Positions 1 to 9,185 are shown, counted from the first letter of the stretch. The stretch is 64,000 nucleotides of DNA from Lacimicrobium alkaliphilum (GCF_001466725.1 NZ_CP013650.1:2542001-2606000); one strand, 5' to 3'. Notes: generated by a model not told the origin, from the letters alone. Numbers and translations are program-made.

Positions 1-1354
1 ACAGGCGTTTAAGCTGCAGGCGCATCAGATTAGAGAAACTGATTAAAAGCGGTGATTCCTGCATAGCGCCGCGATCAGATATGGCAAAGGGAATGGCCCG
101 CTCGCCCTTATGGCCACCAAACACACCGGGGATCAATGGTGCATAGTCGCTGACATCCGGCATCATCACGATAACATCACCAGGGTGCACCTGTGGATTG
201 TGGCGAAAATAATCAAGCAGGCTGTCCTGCAGCACTTCCAGCTCTCTGAGCCGGGAATGACAGCTGACCACCTGCAGGCTGTTGTCGCTGCCCTTAAGCT
301 CAACTTTGGGATAGACAGCAGGCTGCACCAGCTCATCGGCCGCTAAAGGCTCGGTACTGCCCCGGTGCGTCAGCTCAAGCACCTCATCCTGCAGGTGCAA
401 CAATAAGGTATCAGGTACCTGCTGAACAAACAGATCCTGCTGTTGTGGTTCAAGCTGCAACAGTAAATCGAGAAAATCCTGGCCCTGCTTGCCCCAGGAG
501 GCCAAAAGCGGGTTGCCCACATCCAGGTAATCGGCATCGGTGTTTTGTTGTTCCAGCGCCTTAAGCTGACCTCTGGCATGGCCCTTCTGATCAATAATAT
601 CGCCCCAGTAATGGCAACTGGGATTGAGCCAGTAAAGGTAAACCGGGATTTGCTGCGCGATGGCCTGTAGTACCTGCAACTGCTGGGGTGGCAGCGCCGA
701 GATCCCGAACACCATCAATTGTGAGGGTAATTTCTGTCTGCAATCCTGCTCTTTGAGTTTATCCAGCAGCGCCTGATGCAGGTTGGCCCGATGCCAAGGC
801 GATTCACCCAGTGTTTTGCTGTAGGCCACCAGCTCCCGCCATAGTGCGCTCTGCCAGGCATGTTTATGCATATCAGCAGTAATGACGGCGTCATCACCCT
901 GCTCCCAGGCCAGGATCCAGTCGGGCCGGTATACCAGATACTGGTCAAATAAATCCGCTACTTTTTGTGCCAGCTGAAACTGTTTTAATTCACCGTCACC
1001 AGCCAGATAATCGGCCACCGGCGCAAACACTTCCTGCGAGCAAAGTTGCGGCAACAGCGCCATCAGCTTCCAGGTCATATTGTCTTTGGTAAAGGCCGAG
1101 GATTCGGGAATATCCGGTAACAGCTGGCGGTATAACTGCCAGATATAGCTTGAGGGTAACGGAAAGGTGAGATTAGCGGCAATACCGGTGTGCTCTGCCA
1201 CCTGCAATTTGAGCCACTGCGCCATACCAGGACTTTGCACCCATACCACCTGGGGCTGAAACAAGGCCTGTGCGCTTTGTGATTTGACAGCCATGGCCTG
1301 GCAAAGCTGGCCGGCCAGAATTTCCATCTTATTTGACTGTACCAGATACAACAA
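1..1354 (-). CDS. recC: RecBCD exonuclease V subunit RecC, 5' part (runs off left edge)
   Basis: RecC recognises Chi and splits the strands in the RecBCD helicase-nuclease that repairs double-strand breaks in the cytoplasm. The reverse-strand frame is open from the window edge to about 1354. Its N-terminus (MLYLVQSNKMEIL) aligns residue for residue with E. coli RecC (MLRVYHSNRLDVL), followed by VVWVQSPGMAQWLKLQ, a GIAANLTFPLPSSYIW block and SAFTKDNMTWKLMALLPQL, all RecC hallmarks. I chose a TTG start at 1354 because it gives this alignment and has a GGAGG Shine-Dalgarno at 1363-1367 eight bases upstream; the first ATG (1327) would delete conserved residues. Only about 450 of roughly 1,100 residues are present. 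It is divergent from the ATPase gene; recB and recD would be expected beyond the left edge. Confidence 0.92.
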   Translation of the reverse strand, partial: MLYLVQSNKMEILAGQLCQAMAVKSQSAQALFQPQVVWVQSPGMAQWLKLQVAEHTGIAANLTFPLPSSYIWQLYRQLLPDIPESSAFTKDNMTWKLMALLPQLCSQEVFAPVADYLAGDGELKQFQLAQKVADLFDQYLVYRPDWILAWEQGDDAVITADMHKHAWQSALWRELVAYSKTLGESPWHRANLHQALLDKLKEQDCRQKLPSQLMVFGISALPPQQLQVLQAIAQQIPVYLYWLNPSCHYWGDIIDQKGHARGQLKALEQQNTDADYLDVGNPLLASWGKQGQDFLDLLLQLEPQQQDLFVQQVPDTLLLHLQDEVLELTHRGSTEPLAADELVQPAVYPKVELKGSDNSLQVVSCHSRLRELEVLQDSLLDYFRHNPQVHPGDVIVMMPDVSDYAPLIPGVFGGHKGERAIPFAISDRGAMQESPLLISFSNLMRLQLKRL

Positions 1355-1595
1355 TGCCAACGCCTCCAAACTGCCTGTTATCTCAAAGTGTCACCTGAGA
1401 CTGATAATCTTAACAACCTGATCTGCACGTGGCGATAATTAATATCAATTGCTACAGGTTAAGCCTTTGTGACAACAGGCGAAATGACCGGCAAGAATAG
1501 GAAAATATGACCTGGATCAGAGCCGAAGCGCACAAACCGGTTAGACTGATAACTACACCCGGAAACTCAACACATTCACGGACCGGAACAAAAAT

Positions 1596-4277
1596 ATGAC
1601 TGACTGGCACACTAAAAGTGGCGAAGAGGTACAAGACTCACTGCAAAGTACCGCAGAGGGATTAAGTTCTGAGCTGGCACAACAACGGCTGGCAGAAAAC
1701 GGCCCCAACCGCCTGCCCGAGGTCAAAGGCAAACCCGCCTGGCTGCGTTTTTTGCTGCAGTTTCACAATATCCTGATATACGTACTGCTGATATCCGCGC
1801 TGATCACGGCTCTGCTCGGTCACTGGCTGGATACCACAGTGATTCTGGCCGTCGTGCTGGTGAACGCCATAATCGGCTATGTGCAGGAGGGCAAGGCCGA
1901 GCAGGCCATGCAGTCACTGCGTAATATGCTGGCGCCCAATGCCTCAGTGATCCGCGATGGTAAACGCCAGACCATTCCGGCCACAGATCTGGTCATCGGC
2001 GATCTGGTTTTACTCGAAGCCGGTGACAAGGTTCCGGCCGATATGCGCCTGCTAAAAGCCCATAACTTAAGTATTCAGGAAGCCATACTCACCGGCGAAT
2101 CGGTGGCGGTAAATAAAAATACCGATAGAGTCAGCATCGATGCGCCCTTAGGAGAGCGAAGCGGCATGGCCTTCAGCGGCACTTTTGTAGGCGCAGGCCA
2201 GGGCCGCGGGCTGGTTGTTGCCACAGGCGCCGCCACTGAAATTGGTAAGATCAACCGCATGCTCGGCGAAGTGGAGCAACTTACCACGCCTTTAGTTGAA
2301 CAAATGGCCGGCTTTGCCAAATGGCTGAGTGCCCTGATTCTGGTGGTGGCGGGCATACTGCTGATCGTCGGGTACAGCCTGTTAAATTACCCCTTTACCG
2401 AACTCTTTATGATTATTGTCGGTCTCAGCGTCGCCGCGATCCCCGAAGGCTTACCCGCTGTGCTGACTATTACCCTGGCCATTGGTGTGCAGGCCATGGC
2501 CAGACGCCATGCCATTGTCAGACGACTGCCCAGTATCGAAACCCTGGGGGCAGTATCGGTGATTTGTACCGATAAAACCGGCACCCTGACCCGCAATGAG
2601 ATGACGGTTACCCAGGTGCAGATGCCAGCGCAGGACTATCAGGTGGAAGGTTCTGGCTATGCCCCCACAGGGGCAATTCTCGATGAACAGCAAAAACCCT
2701 TGCAAAGTACCCCGGCGGCCCTGGAGTCTGCTGCCCTTACAGCCCTGCTTTGCAATGATGCGGCGCTGCATGAACAGCAGGGACAGTGGTCGATACAGGG
2801 CGACCCCATGGAAGCGGCACTGTTAAGCTTTGCCCTTAAGGCTGGCCTGAATCAGCAGGACAGTCACAAGGACTGGCCCCGCACCGATGCCATCCCTTTT
2901 GACAGCGAACACAAGTTTATGGCCAGTTTGCACCATGATCATCAGGGCAACGGGCGCATTCTGGTTAAAGGTGCCCCTGAAAAGCTGATTAATCTGTGCA
3001 CCAGAGTGCAGGGTGCTGACAGCACGAACGAAATAGACAGAGGCTACTGGGCACAACAGGCCCAGGATATGGCGGCACAGGGCCAGCGGGTACTGGCGCT
3101 GGCGGTAAAAGAGGTGCCTGGAGAACATAACCTGCTGAAGATGCAGGATCTGGATGAGGGGCTTTGCCTGCAAGCCCTGATTGGCATTATGGACCCGCCC
3201 CGGGAAGAAGCTGTGCATGCCGTGGCAAACTGCCTGTCAGCCGGTATCAAGGTGAAAATGATCACCGGCGATCATCCCGGTACCGCACAGGCCATAGGTA
3301 AAAAAATAGGCCTGCAAAATACTGAAAAGGTGCTTACCGGTGCAGAGATTGAAAGCATGGATGATGCCGCACTGGCCTTATCGGTCAACGATGTCGACAT
3401 CTATGCCCGTACCAGCCCGCAACATAAATTACGCCTGGTAATGGCGCTGCAATCCCATCACCTCACCGTGGCTATGACCGGAGACGGTGTTAACGATGCG
3501 CCGGCACTAAAACGGGCCGATGCCGGCATCGCCATGGGCCTAAAAGGCAGCGAAGCGGCCAAAGAGGCTGCGGACCTGGTGCTTGCCGATGATAACTTCG
3601 CCACCATTGCCGCTGCGGTGGAACAGGGTCGCACGGTGTATGACAATATTAAAAAGGTAATCAGCTGGACCCTGCCCACTAATGGCGGTGAGGCCACTAC
3701 CATTATTGTTGCGCTTTTGCTGGGCATGAGCCTGCCCATTACGGCGCTGCAAATCCTGTGGGTGAACCTGATTACTGCCACTACCCTGGGGCTGGCGCTG
3801 GCCTTTGAGCCCACCGAAGCCGGTACGATGCAGCGCCCGCCAAGGCATCGCCATGCGCCGATAGTATCGGGCGTATTAGCCTGGCAGGTGGTGCTGGTCA
3901 GTTTATTGTTTCTGGCCGGTATGTTCGGCATTTTCAGCTATGCCAACGCCCGTGGTGATAGCATTGAACTGGCCCGCACCCTGGCCTTAAATACTCTGGT
4001 AATAATGGAAATGTTTTACCTGTTCTTTATCCGTCACAGCTACAGTACTTCATTCAGCTGGCAGGCCATAAAAGGTACACCCGTAGTGTGGCTGATGGTG
4101 GGTATCGTCATCGTCGCACAACTGGCGATTACCTACCTGCCCTTTATGCAACAGATATTCGACACCCGCCCTGTATCCCTCACCGACGGGCTGTTTATCA
4201 CAGGGATTGGTATTTGCCTGTTTATGGTGGTGGAACTGGAAAAGCAGATCCGGCTCAGGCTGACGTCATTCAACTAA
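1596..4277 (+). CDS. P2-type cation-transporting ATPase (HAD-IC family)
   Basis: Integral inner-membrane P-type ATPase of 893 residues that would pump a cation using ATP. In order: N-terminal cation-ATPase domain (about 1-70), actuator domain with the TGES dephosphorylation motif, membrane helix 4 with PEGLP, the phosphorylation site DKTGTLT (Asp326), nucleotide-binding KGAPE, the hinge TGDGVNDAP, and a C-terminal six-helix block. PEGL in M4 and NLITATTLGLALAFEP in M6 place it in the P2A-like group (Ca/Mn or Na transport), not in heavy-metal P1B, and there is no N-terminal CXXC domain. The substrate cannot be fixed from sequence. It stands alone, followed by a repeat and a terminator, and is divergent from recC with about 240 bp between them. 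Confidence 0.9.
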   Translation: MTDWHTKSGEEVQDSLQSTAEGLSSELAQQRLAENGPNRLPEVKGKPAWLRFLLQFHNILIYVLLISALITALLGHWLDTTVILAVVLVNAIIGYVQEGKAEQAMQSLRNMLAPNASVIRDGKRQTIPATDLVIGDLVLLEAGDKVPADMRLLKAHNLSIQEAILTGESVAVNKNTDRVSIDAPLGERSGMAFSGTFVGAGQGRGLVVATGAATEIGKINRMLGEVEQLTTPLVEQMAGFAKWLSALILVVAGILLIVGYSLLNYPFTELFMIIVGLSVAAIPEGLPAVLTITLAIGVQAMARRHAIVRRLPSIETLGAVSVICTDKTGTLTRNEMTVTQVQMPAQDYQVEGSGYAPTGAILDEQQKPLQSTPAALESAALTALLCNDAALHEQQGQWSIQGDPMEAALLSFALKAGLNQQDSHKDWPRTDAIPFDSEHKFMASLHHDHQGNGRILVKGAPEKLINLCTRVQGADSTNEIDRGYWAQQAQDMAAQGQRVLALAVKEVPGEHNLLKMQDLDEGLCLQALIGIMDPPREEAVHAVANCLSAGIKVKMITGDHPGTAQAIGKKIGLQNTEKVLTGAEIESMDDAALALSVNDVDIYARTSPQHKLRLVMALQSHHLTVAMTGDGVNDAPALKRADAGIAMGLKGSEAAKEAADLVLADDNFATIAAAVEQGRTVYDNIKKVISWTLPTNGGEATTIIVALLLGMSLPITALQILWVNLITATTLGLALAFEPTEAGTMQRPPRHRHAPIVSGVLAWQVVLVSLLFLAGMFGIFSYANARGDSIELARTLALNTLVIMEMFYLFFIRHSYSTSFSWQAIKGTPVVWLMVGIVIVAQLAITYLPFMQQIFDTRPVSLTDGLFITGIGICLFMVVELEKQIRLRLTSFN

Positions 4278-4299
4278 TCCTAACGGGCCACTAAGGCGC

Positions 4300-4374
4300 T
4301 GGATTCCCGCCTGCGTGGGAATGACAGGCGTAAGGGTCATGCCCGAATGCTGTTATCGGGCATCCAGTGCCTTT
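4300..4374. repeat. Dispersed double-hairpin intergenic repeat (family A, copy 1)
   Basis: Two adjacent imperfect palindromes: ATTCCC..GGGAAT (4303-4322) and ATGCCCGA..TCGGGCAT (4339-4363), followed by CCAGTGCC. The same unit recurs at 6969-7004 (inverted), 32545-32584 (decayed) and 32950-33024 (same two-hairpin layout). It resembles the widespread REP-like GTCATTCCCG/GTCATGCCCG class. It lies between two convergent genes. Confidence 0.8.
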
Positions 4375-4390
4375 AAGACTTTTCCCTTAC

Positions 4391-4416
4391 AAAAAAGCCC
4401 GCTAAGTGCGGGCCTT
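4391..4416 (-). terminator. Rho-independent terminator of the S10 peptidase gene
   Basis: Stem GCCCGC (4397-4402) / GCGGGC (4408-4413) with a 5-base loop. Read leftward it is followed by a T run (the A6 at 4391-4396). It lies 20 bp past the peptidase stop codon. Confidence 0.8.
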
Positions 4417-4435
4417 TGCATTAATATCAATTAGC

Positions 4436-5959
4436 TTAACGGGGATATTGGGCCGGTACGCCCTCAGCGGGCAGTGAGGCTTTGATAAATTCACGCAGAT
4501 CTTCGTTTGAGGCTTCCAGATCGGCGCGGCGCAGATACATCATATGGCCGCTGCGATAGCCTTTGAAGCTAAATCTGTCGCGCATCTTACCGCTGGGATC
4601 GATATGCCACATATTGTACTTACCATCGAAGTAGTTGGTGGCGCCGTCATAATAACCAGACTGGATCATCACATTCAGGTAAGGGTTCTGTGCCATGGCC
4701 TGACGCAGGTTTTTACCCGTATTGTTATCGCTTCTGTCCCAGGGATGAACCGGACCGAACATATTGTATTTAAGATCCGTCTCATACTTGAGTTCATGCT
4801 TGATATAGTGATTGATAGCCGGAGTAAAAGAATGCAGCCATGAGGTCAGCTCGGCCCAGTAATCAGGGCGATCACCGGATTCTTTTTCATCAATGCCCAG
4901 ATAGCGGCTGTCCAGACGCCCTAAGGTTTTGCCTTCATCACGCAGCAGTTCTTTCCAGAAAAACGCGGTGCTCACATCCAGATTATTCTGCTCAATGGCT
5001 TTTTCACTTAAACCGGAATAACGGGCCATGGTGGCTGTGATCTCCGCCTTTTCCTCTGGCGAAATAAACGCGCCTTTGGCCAGTGCCGGTAATAATTTGT
5101 TGAGGGTGAATTCTTCTACCTGTGGCAACAGTTCATCCAGATCCAGCTTCTGTAGCTCCGGCTCCAGCTTGTTATGGTGCCAGGCTGTGGCGGCAAAATA
5201 TGGCAGGCGGTTGGCCGACTTGACCGGGCCGTTTCGCTCAATGCCGATATCTGTGGGTGATACCAGCACCACACCGTTTAAGTACATCCACTGGCTATTT
5301 TGCAGCTCCAGCGCCAGCCCGGAAACGCGGGTAGTACCGTAACTTTCACCAATCAGGTACTTGGGCGATGGCCAGCGGTTATGACGGCTGACAAAGGTAT
5401 TCAGCCACTCGGCCAGATACTTCACATCGGCATTGACGCCAAAAAACATTTCCTTTTGTTTTTCTTTGGAGGGCAGTTTGCCTTCTTCATCTTTGAGCAC
5501 CCGGCTGTATCCGGTGTTGACCGGATTGATAAACACGATATCCGCCACATCCAGAATTGAATAGGGGTTGGTCTGCACACCATAAGGTTGTACCGGATAG
5601 CCTTCTTCATCGATTCTCAGGGTGCGCGGGCCGGTATAGGCCACATGCATCCACACCGAGGCCGAACCCGGCCCACCATTAAACGACATGATCAGCGGGC
5701 GCTTTTCCTGCTCTTTCACATCGGTGCGCTGATAATAAGTGTAAAACAACGAGGCAACGGCTTTGCCTTCCTCATCCCACACCGGCTGTGTACCTGTGGT
5801 GGCAGAGTAGCTGACCCGCTTACCTTTGATGGTGGTTTTATGTTCGGTTACCACCTGATTGTCTACTTCGATTTCACGGTTATTGGCGCTGGCGGCAAAG
5901 CTGCCAAACACCAACAGGGCACAGATCAGGCCATGTGCTAGGGAATTTGATTTCAACAT
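4436..5959 (-). CDS. Peptidase S10 (serine carboxypeptidase) family, exported
   Basis: 507-residue serine carboxypeptidase-like enzyme. It begins with a signal peptide (hydrophobic core about residues 10-22, likely cleavage after AASA), so it acts in the periplasm or outside the cell on peptide C-termini. The alpha/beta-hydrolase signatures are present: the oxyanion-side SFNGGPGSASVWMH block, the nucleophile elbow GESYG (Ser206), an Asp in QSGYYDGATNY and the C-terminal His in GYRSGHMMYL. The length is usual for bacterial S10 proteins. It is monocistronic with its own terminator. The exact substrate is unknown. Confidence 0.9.
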   Translation of the reverse strand: MLKSNSLAHGLICALLVFGSFAASANNREIEVDNQVVTEHKTTIKGKRVSYSATTGTQPVWDEEGKAVASLFYTYYQRTDVKEQEKRPLIMSFNGGPGSASVWMHVAYTGPRTLRIDEEGYPVQPYGVQTNPYSILDVADIVFINPVNTGYSRVLKDEEGKLPSKEKQKEMFFGVNADVKYLAEWLNTFVSRHNRWPSPKYLIGESYGTTRVSGLALELQNSQWMYLNGVVLVSPTDIGIERNGPVKSANRLPYFAATAWHHNKLEPELQKLDLDELLPQVEEFTLNKLLPALAKGAFISPEEKAEITATMARYSGLSEKAIEQNNLDVSTAFFWKELLRDEGKTLGRLDSRYLGIDEKESGDRPDYWAELTSWLHSFTPAINHYIKHELKYETDLKYNMFGPVHPWDRSDNNTGKNLRQAMAQNPYLNVMIQSGYYDGATNYFDGKYNMWHIDPSGKMRDRFSFKGYRSGHMMYLRRADLEASNEDLREFIKASLPAEGVPAQYPR

Positions 5960-6233
5960 AGAGTACTCTTCTTCTGGTTATTAACTGATTAACGGCATCA
6001 TCATAACAGCCGCAGCAACAGGCCGGCATAGCCACAGACAAAGTTTATCGCACCCTACCCGTCGCCCGACGTTTTTATCAATAACAATAGCAGCGAAAAC
6101 CCGCATAAGTTATGTGTCCGTGCGAGGTGCTGATTTATATCTGATGTGCGCCAGCAGTGGCGTTAGTGCTCTATACAGCAGCGATTGTGAGCCTTCGGGC
6201 AATTATCCCGATAATCTGGTGTTGGACTCTTTG

Positions 6234-6497
6234 TTAATAATGGTAACGACAGGAAATTATTGTAATCGCACCATCGTCAACGGCATAAACCAGCCTGTTT
6301 GTATCGTCGATTCTTCGCGACCAGAAACCAGCTAAATTCTCTTTCAACGGTTCCGGTTTGCCAATCCCCTCAAACGGAGAACGTTTAACATCGGCAATTA
6401 ACTTGTTGATACGTTTAAGCGTCTTTTTATCTTGCGTTTGCCAGTATAAATAGCTGTTCCAGGCTTCATCAGTCCATGACAACAACCTGTTACTCAT
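6234..6497 (-). CDS. yoeB: Toxin YoeB (Txe/YoeB family mRNA interferase)
   Basis: 87-residue ribosome-dependent endoribonuclease toxin. It closely matches E. coli YoeB, with the blocks SPFEGIGKPEPLKENL, GFWSRRI and a C-terminal CRYHY. The E. coli catalytic residues Glu46, Arg65, His83 and Tyr84 correspond to Glu49, Arg68, His86 and Tyr87, a constant +3 offset, so the toxin looks active. Its start overlaps the antitoxin gene by 8 bp, the usual antitoxin-toxin coupling. Confidence 0.96.
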   Translation of the reverse strand: MSNRLLSWTDEAWNSYLYWQTQDKKTLKRINKLIADVKRSPFEGIGKPEPLKENLAGFWSRRIDDTNRLVYAVDDGAITIISCRYHY

Positions 6498-6744
6498 CTA
6501 ATAATTCCCGCTGAGAAGTTTTCCCCTCTCTGTATTGAGCTATAGATCTGTTCAGGTGCTCAGCATTTGCAGGCGAACGGAGTAAATGCACGGTTTCCAT
6601 TAAACTGTTGTAATAATCCAGGGACATGACCACAGCATCTTCAGAATCACGACGTGTAATTACAGTAGTGTCTGCATCGTTTATTACACTGTCCAAAACT
6701 GCTTTCAAACCATTTCTGGCTTCCGTAAAAGAGACAATCTTCAT
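6490..6744 (-). CDS. yefM: Antitoxin YefM (Phd/YefM family)
   Basis: 84-residue antitoxin that would bind and neutralise YoeB and repress its own operon. The sequence MKIVSFTEARN..L, VITRRDSEDAVVMSL, YNSLMETVHLLRSPANA is characteristic of YefM. An upstream start 11 codons earlier is in frame, but I chose the ATG at 6744: it has a GGGGTGG Shine-Dalgarno at the right spacing, gives the family length, and the longer form would run into the operator palindrome. The disordered C-terminal half that wraps the toxin is intact. Confidence 0.95.
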   Translation of the reverse strand: MKIVSFTEARNGLKAVLDSVINDADTTVITRRDSEDAVVMSLDYYNSLMETVHLLRSPANAEHLNRSIAQYREGKTSQRELLDE

Positions 6745-6758
6745 ATACCACCCCAACA

Positions 6759-6805
6759 TGTACAATTTATTGGACAAGTATAGATTGTAAAGTATTACCT
6801 GTACA
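6759..6805 (-). promoter_or_regulatory. yefM-yoeB promoter with TGTACA operator half-palindromes
   Basis: Reading leftward, a -10-like TATACT (6777-6782) lies 17 bp from a TGTACA in the -35 position (6800-6805). A second perfect TGTACA is at 6759-6764, and a one-mismatch copy TGGACA at 6771-6776, centres exactly 12 bp apart. As I recall, the E. coli yefM-yoeB operator also consists of paired TGTACA-core repeats about 12 bp apart, so autoregulation by YefM-YoeB is expected. Confidence 0.65.
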
Positions 6806-6968
6806 GAGAGTTGTGCAAGTGTGTGCTAAGCGCAGTGGATTACGGGGTATAAGAGCTCTGTTAATTATCACTTGCAGAGCCGCAGGGGCTTGAGCGCACG
6901 GAGGTTGCAATAAATACCCTTGCTCCTGTTCTGTGCACCTTAAATGGTTACTTTTATTTTCACGCAGG

Positions 6969-7004
6969 ACGCTGGATGCCCGATCACCGCATTCGGGCAT
7001 GACA
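6969..7004. repeat. Dispersed hairpin repeat family A, copy 2 (inverted, single hairpin)
   Basis: GCTGGATGCCCGATCACCGC followed by ATTCGGGCATGACAG is the reverse complement of the second hairpin of the copy at 4300-4374. The neighbouring ATTCCC..GGGAAT hairpin is missing here. Confidence 0.75.
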
Positions 7005-7094
7005 GATAGAATCGTCCCCGTTGTAGTTGACCGAAACCCAGTGCCTTGCTCTGAACACCAACCACACAAAAAACATCAACAGGAAATAGCATCT

Positions 7095-7182
7095 GATCTC
7101 CTTTACCTCTGCGTTCTTCGCGACTCTGCGGTGAGAAGCTTTTAAACCTCTGTGCCCTCCGTGGCTCTGTGGTGAAGACTGT
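7095..7182. repeat. CRCAGAG-type repeat (family B), copy 1
   Basis: Two consecutive units rich in CTCTGCG/CTCTGTG: CTCTGCGTTCTTCGCGACTC..GCGGTG and CCTCTGTGCCCTCCGTGGCT..TGTGGTG, joined by GCTTTTAAA. The same pair, in the same order and with the same joint, occurs at 33091-33160. Confidence 0.75.
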
Positions 7183-7197
7183 TTTTAACCCCGCGGG

Positions 7198-7989
7198 TTA
7201 AAACTCCGGCATGGATTCCTGCTTGTAGCCCTTGGGAATAGTAAACATATCCTCTTTGGGCTGCTGGCTGTCAAATGTCAGACTGATCACCTGTATGCCA
7301 GTGTCTTTATGTTCCTTGATCTGTACCGGCACCTTGTTATTGGCAAACAGATGCTGATTAAGCATGGCATCTTCCACATCGCCGCTCATCTGTGAGGTGA
7401 AATCACTCATTTTTTTGAAAAAGCCCGCCAGAGTCTGATAGTCAGCGGACTCAATAGCGGTGTCATCCAGATCCGCCACACAGGCTTCACTGATGAGTTT
7501 GTCGCCCCGTTTAAGGGCAATCCACTCACAATCAGTGCCATTGATACTGTCGGATTTACCACTGGACTCGAGACTGACTTTTTCGCTGGGCTTTTTGTTC
7601 GCCATGCCCGGCATCATTTCTTCCATCATTTTTTGCATCTGTACCCGCTGTTCAGGGGGCAGATTGGCCATTTGCTCTTCCATCTGTTTCATGGCCTGAT
7701 CCTGCATTTTACTGATGCCACCGGCCATCTGCTGCATTTGTTCGTCGTTAAGGCGCATATAACGGCCTTCTTCATGCATCAGCGTGATCATCTCTCCGGC
7801 TTTATCGTCATAAATAAATTCGGTACGGCCAGAGCTGTCCAGGGATGCCGCTTTACCTTCATGCACATAAAGCTGCTGAGCCTGTTCCTGGCCCTGGATA
7901 TGGGTGGATATACGGGTTCCGGCCTGAGCAGCCGACACCATCAAAAACGCGCTGGCCAGTGTTATGGCCGTATTAACAGAATATTTCAT
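7198..7989 (-). CDS. Exported Met/Gln-rich protein (DUF4412-like)
   Basis: About 263 residues with a signal peptide (VNTAITLASAFLMVSAAQA), so periplasmic or envelope-bound. The middle (about residues 75-130) is strikingly rich in Met, Gln and Glu, with repeated MxxQMxxM-like patterns. Two cysteines (GTDCEW and SEACVA) may form a disulphide. The architecture resembles DUF4412 proteins; the function is unknown. I chose the ATG at 7989 because AAGGAG lies five bases upstream; an in-frame ATG at 8007 directly abuts the stop of the RDD gene and lacks a site. Last gene of the MoxR-VWA-RDD run. Confidence 0.75.
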   Translation of the reverse strand: MKYSVNTAITLASAFLMVSAAQAGTRISTHIQGQEQAQQLYVHEGKAASLDSSGRTEFIYDDKAGEMITLMHEEGRYMRLNDEQMQQMAGGISKMQDQAMKQMEEQMANLPPEQRVQMQKMMEEMMPGMANKKPSEKVSLESSGKSDSINGTDCEWIALKRGDKLISEACVADLDDTAIESADYQTLAGFFKKMSDFTSQMSGDVEDAMLNQHLFANNKVPVQIKEHKDTGIQVISLTFDSQQPKEDMFTIPKGYKQESMPEF

Positions 7990-8003
7990 CACTTCTCCTT
8001 GTT

Positions 8004-9185
8004 TCATTTATTAGCCTGTTCGTTGTTATCATTACCGGCCTGAGTCAGGTTTTCAACACTAACCGATGGTTTTCTGAGGTCCAGCACCAGGGTTTCAGAA
8101 ATCTTATCCTGAATTGCCTGATGATTGCTGTCCCAGAAAATCTGCAAAAAACCCAGCAAACCGGTGGCCAGCCCCGCACCATAACCGCCATAGCGACCAA
8201 AGCTTTCCCACAGATTCGGTGCCCGGCCATCCAGTCGGATCACTCTTAAGCCCAATAGTTTTTTACCCGGGGTCTGACCTTTGAACCAGGCAGTAAATAC
8301 AGTGAAATACAGCGCTGACCAGCCAAAGCCCAGGCCCAGATCCGACAAAATGCCCTTAAACCAGGCGATAATGCTGGGCTGGCCTGATTCATCCCCTCCT
8401 TTGGGCGCAATGATTTCAGTGGTGTCATCGGGGGCTTGTTGTGCGGCTAATTCCTCGGCTTCACGCCGACGCGCTTCCTGAGCTGCTTTTATCTGAGCAT
8501 AGCGGTTGTCAATCAGCCCTTTGAATTCAGTCAGTTGCTCCGGGCTGAGGGTACCCTCAGCCTCCTGATACATCGCCTCAATAATCTCACGCTGTTTGTT
8601 TTGTGGCAGGGTAAAACGCTCCAGATCACTGAGCAGTTTATCGCCAATAGTTTGCCAGCAATCCATGGCCGGGGCGCAGTCACCAGAGTTGATGTTTTCT
8701 GTGGTCATACCCATCTGCACCATATTGGCGGTAAAACGCCCTACATCTCCTATTTGTTGGGCTTTTTTCGCCATCTCTGTGACACTGCTCTCTCCCGTTG
8801 TGGCACCACGGTAAGCCTCCAGTGCACCGAAAATCACTACAAAGAGTAACAATCCGGCTACCCCGGCCAGCAGTTTTCGCACCACAGGAAAGCGGCCTTT
8901 ATTGCGTAACCGGCTGCTTGAGCGCACCAGCACCACTGAGGCCACGGCGGCCATAAACAGGGTGTTGATATGGGTCAGCAACGCCACCAGCAGCAGATCA
9001 ATAAGGATCGCCGCTCCCCGCTTCCAGGGTTTTGCCAGCGCCAGACCATACAAAGAGGTGGGTATGGCAAAGGCATAAGGGGTAACATAATCCCGGCTTT
9101 CCACTATCGCCCCGGATGTGGTTATCAGCTGTGACTCTTTCTGAGCCGGGTTGTCTTTTACTGAAGTTGTCATGGCCTTTATCAC
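8004..9185 (-). CDS. RDD family membrane protein
   Basis: 393-residue inner-membrane protein. An N-terminal hydrophobic segment (YGLALAKPWKRGAAILIDLLL and following) begins an RDD-type domain that is interrupted by a long soluble insert (about 125-260, Gln/Ala/Glu-rich). The C-terminal half contains the diagnostic GQTPGKKLLGLRVIRLDGR and further membrane helices. RDD proteins are poorly characterised; some have been linked to ion exchange. The start is uncertain: GTG at 9185 or ATG at 9173, both with weak ribosome-binding sites. It lies between the VWA gene and a secreted protein gene in the same orientation. Confidence 0.8.
   Translation of the reverse strand: MIKAMTTSVKDNPAQKESQLITTSGAIVESRDYVTPYAFAIPTSLYGLALAKPWKRGAAILIDLLLVALLTHINTLFMAAVASVVLVRSSSRLRNKGRFPVVRKLLAGVAGLLLFVVIFGALEAYRGATTGESSVTEMAKKAQQIGDVGRFTANMVQMGMTTENINSGDCAPAMDCWQTIGDKLLSDLERFTLPQNKQREIIEAMYQEAEGTLSPEQLTEFKGLIDNRYAQIKAAQEARRREAEELAAQQAPDDTTEIIAPKGGDESGQPSIIAWFKGILSDLGLGFGWSALYFTVFTAWFKGQTPGKKLLGLRVIRLDGRAPNLWESFGRYGGYGAGLATGLLGFLQIFWDSNHQAIQDKISETLVLDLRKPSVSVENLTQAGNDNNEQANK

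Larger units (their letters stand above)
6806..7197. other. Gene-free gap carrying repeats
   Basis: About 390 bp without a convincing gene. Apart from the two repeat copies listed separately (6969-7004 and 7095-7182) I see only another loosely related GCAGAGCCGCAGGGGC stretch near 6877. The short open frames here are generated by the repeats. Confidence 0.6.

Noticed and set aside
6114..6335. 73-codon rightward open frame between the S10 peptidase and yoeB
   Set aside because: Its second half is antisense to yoeB, it lacks a ribosome-binding site and shows no signal or domain.
7095..7182. att site or integration scar near the yefM-yoeB pair
   Set aside because: No integrase or tRNA gene and no direct repeats flanking the toxin-antitoxin genes; the repeats are the dispersed family B.
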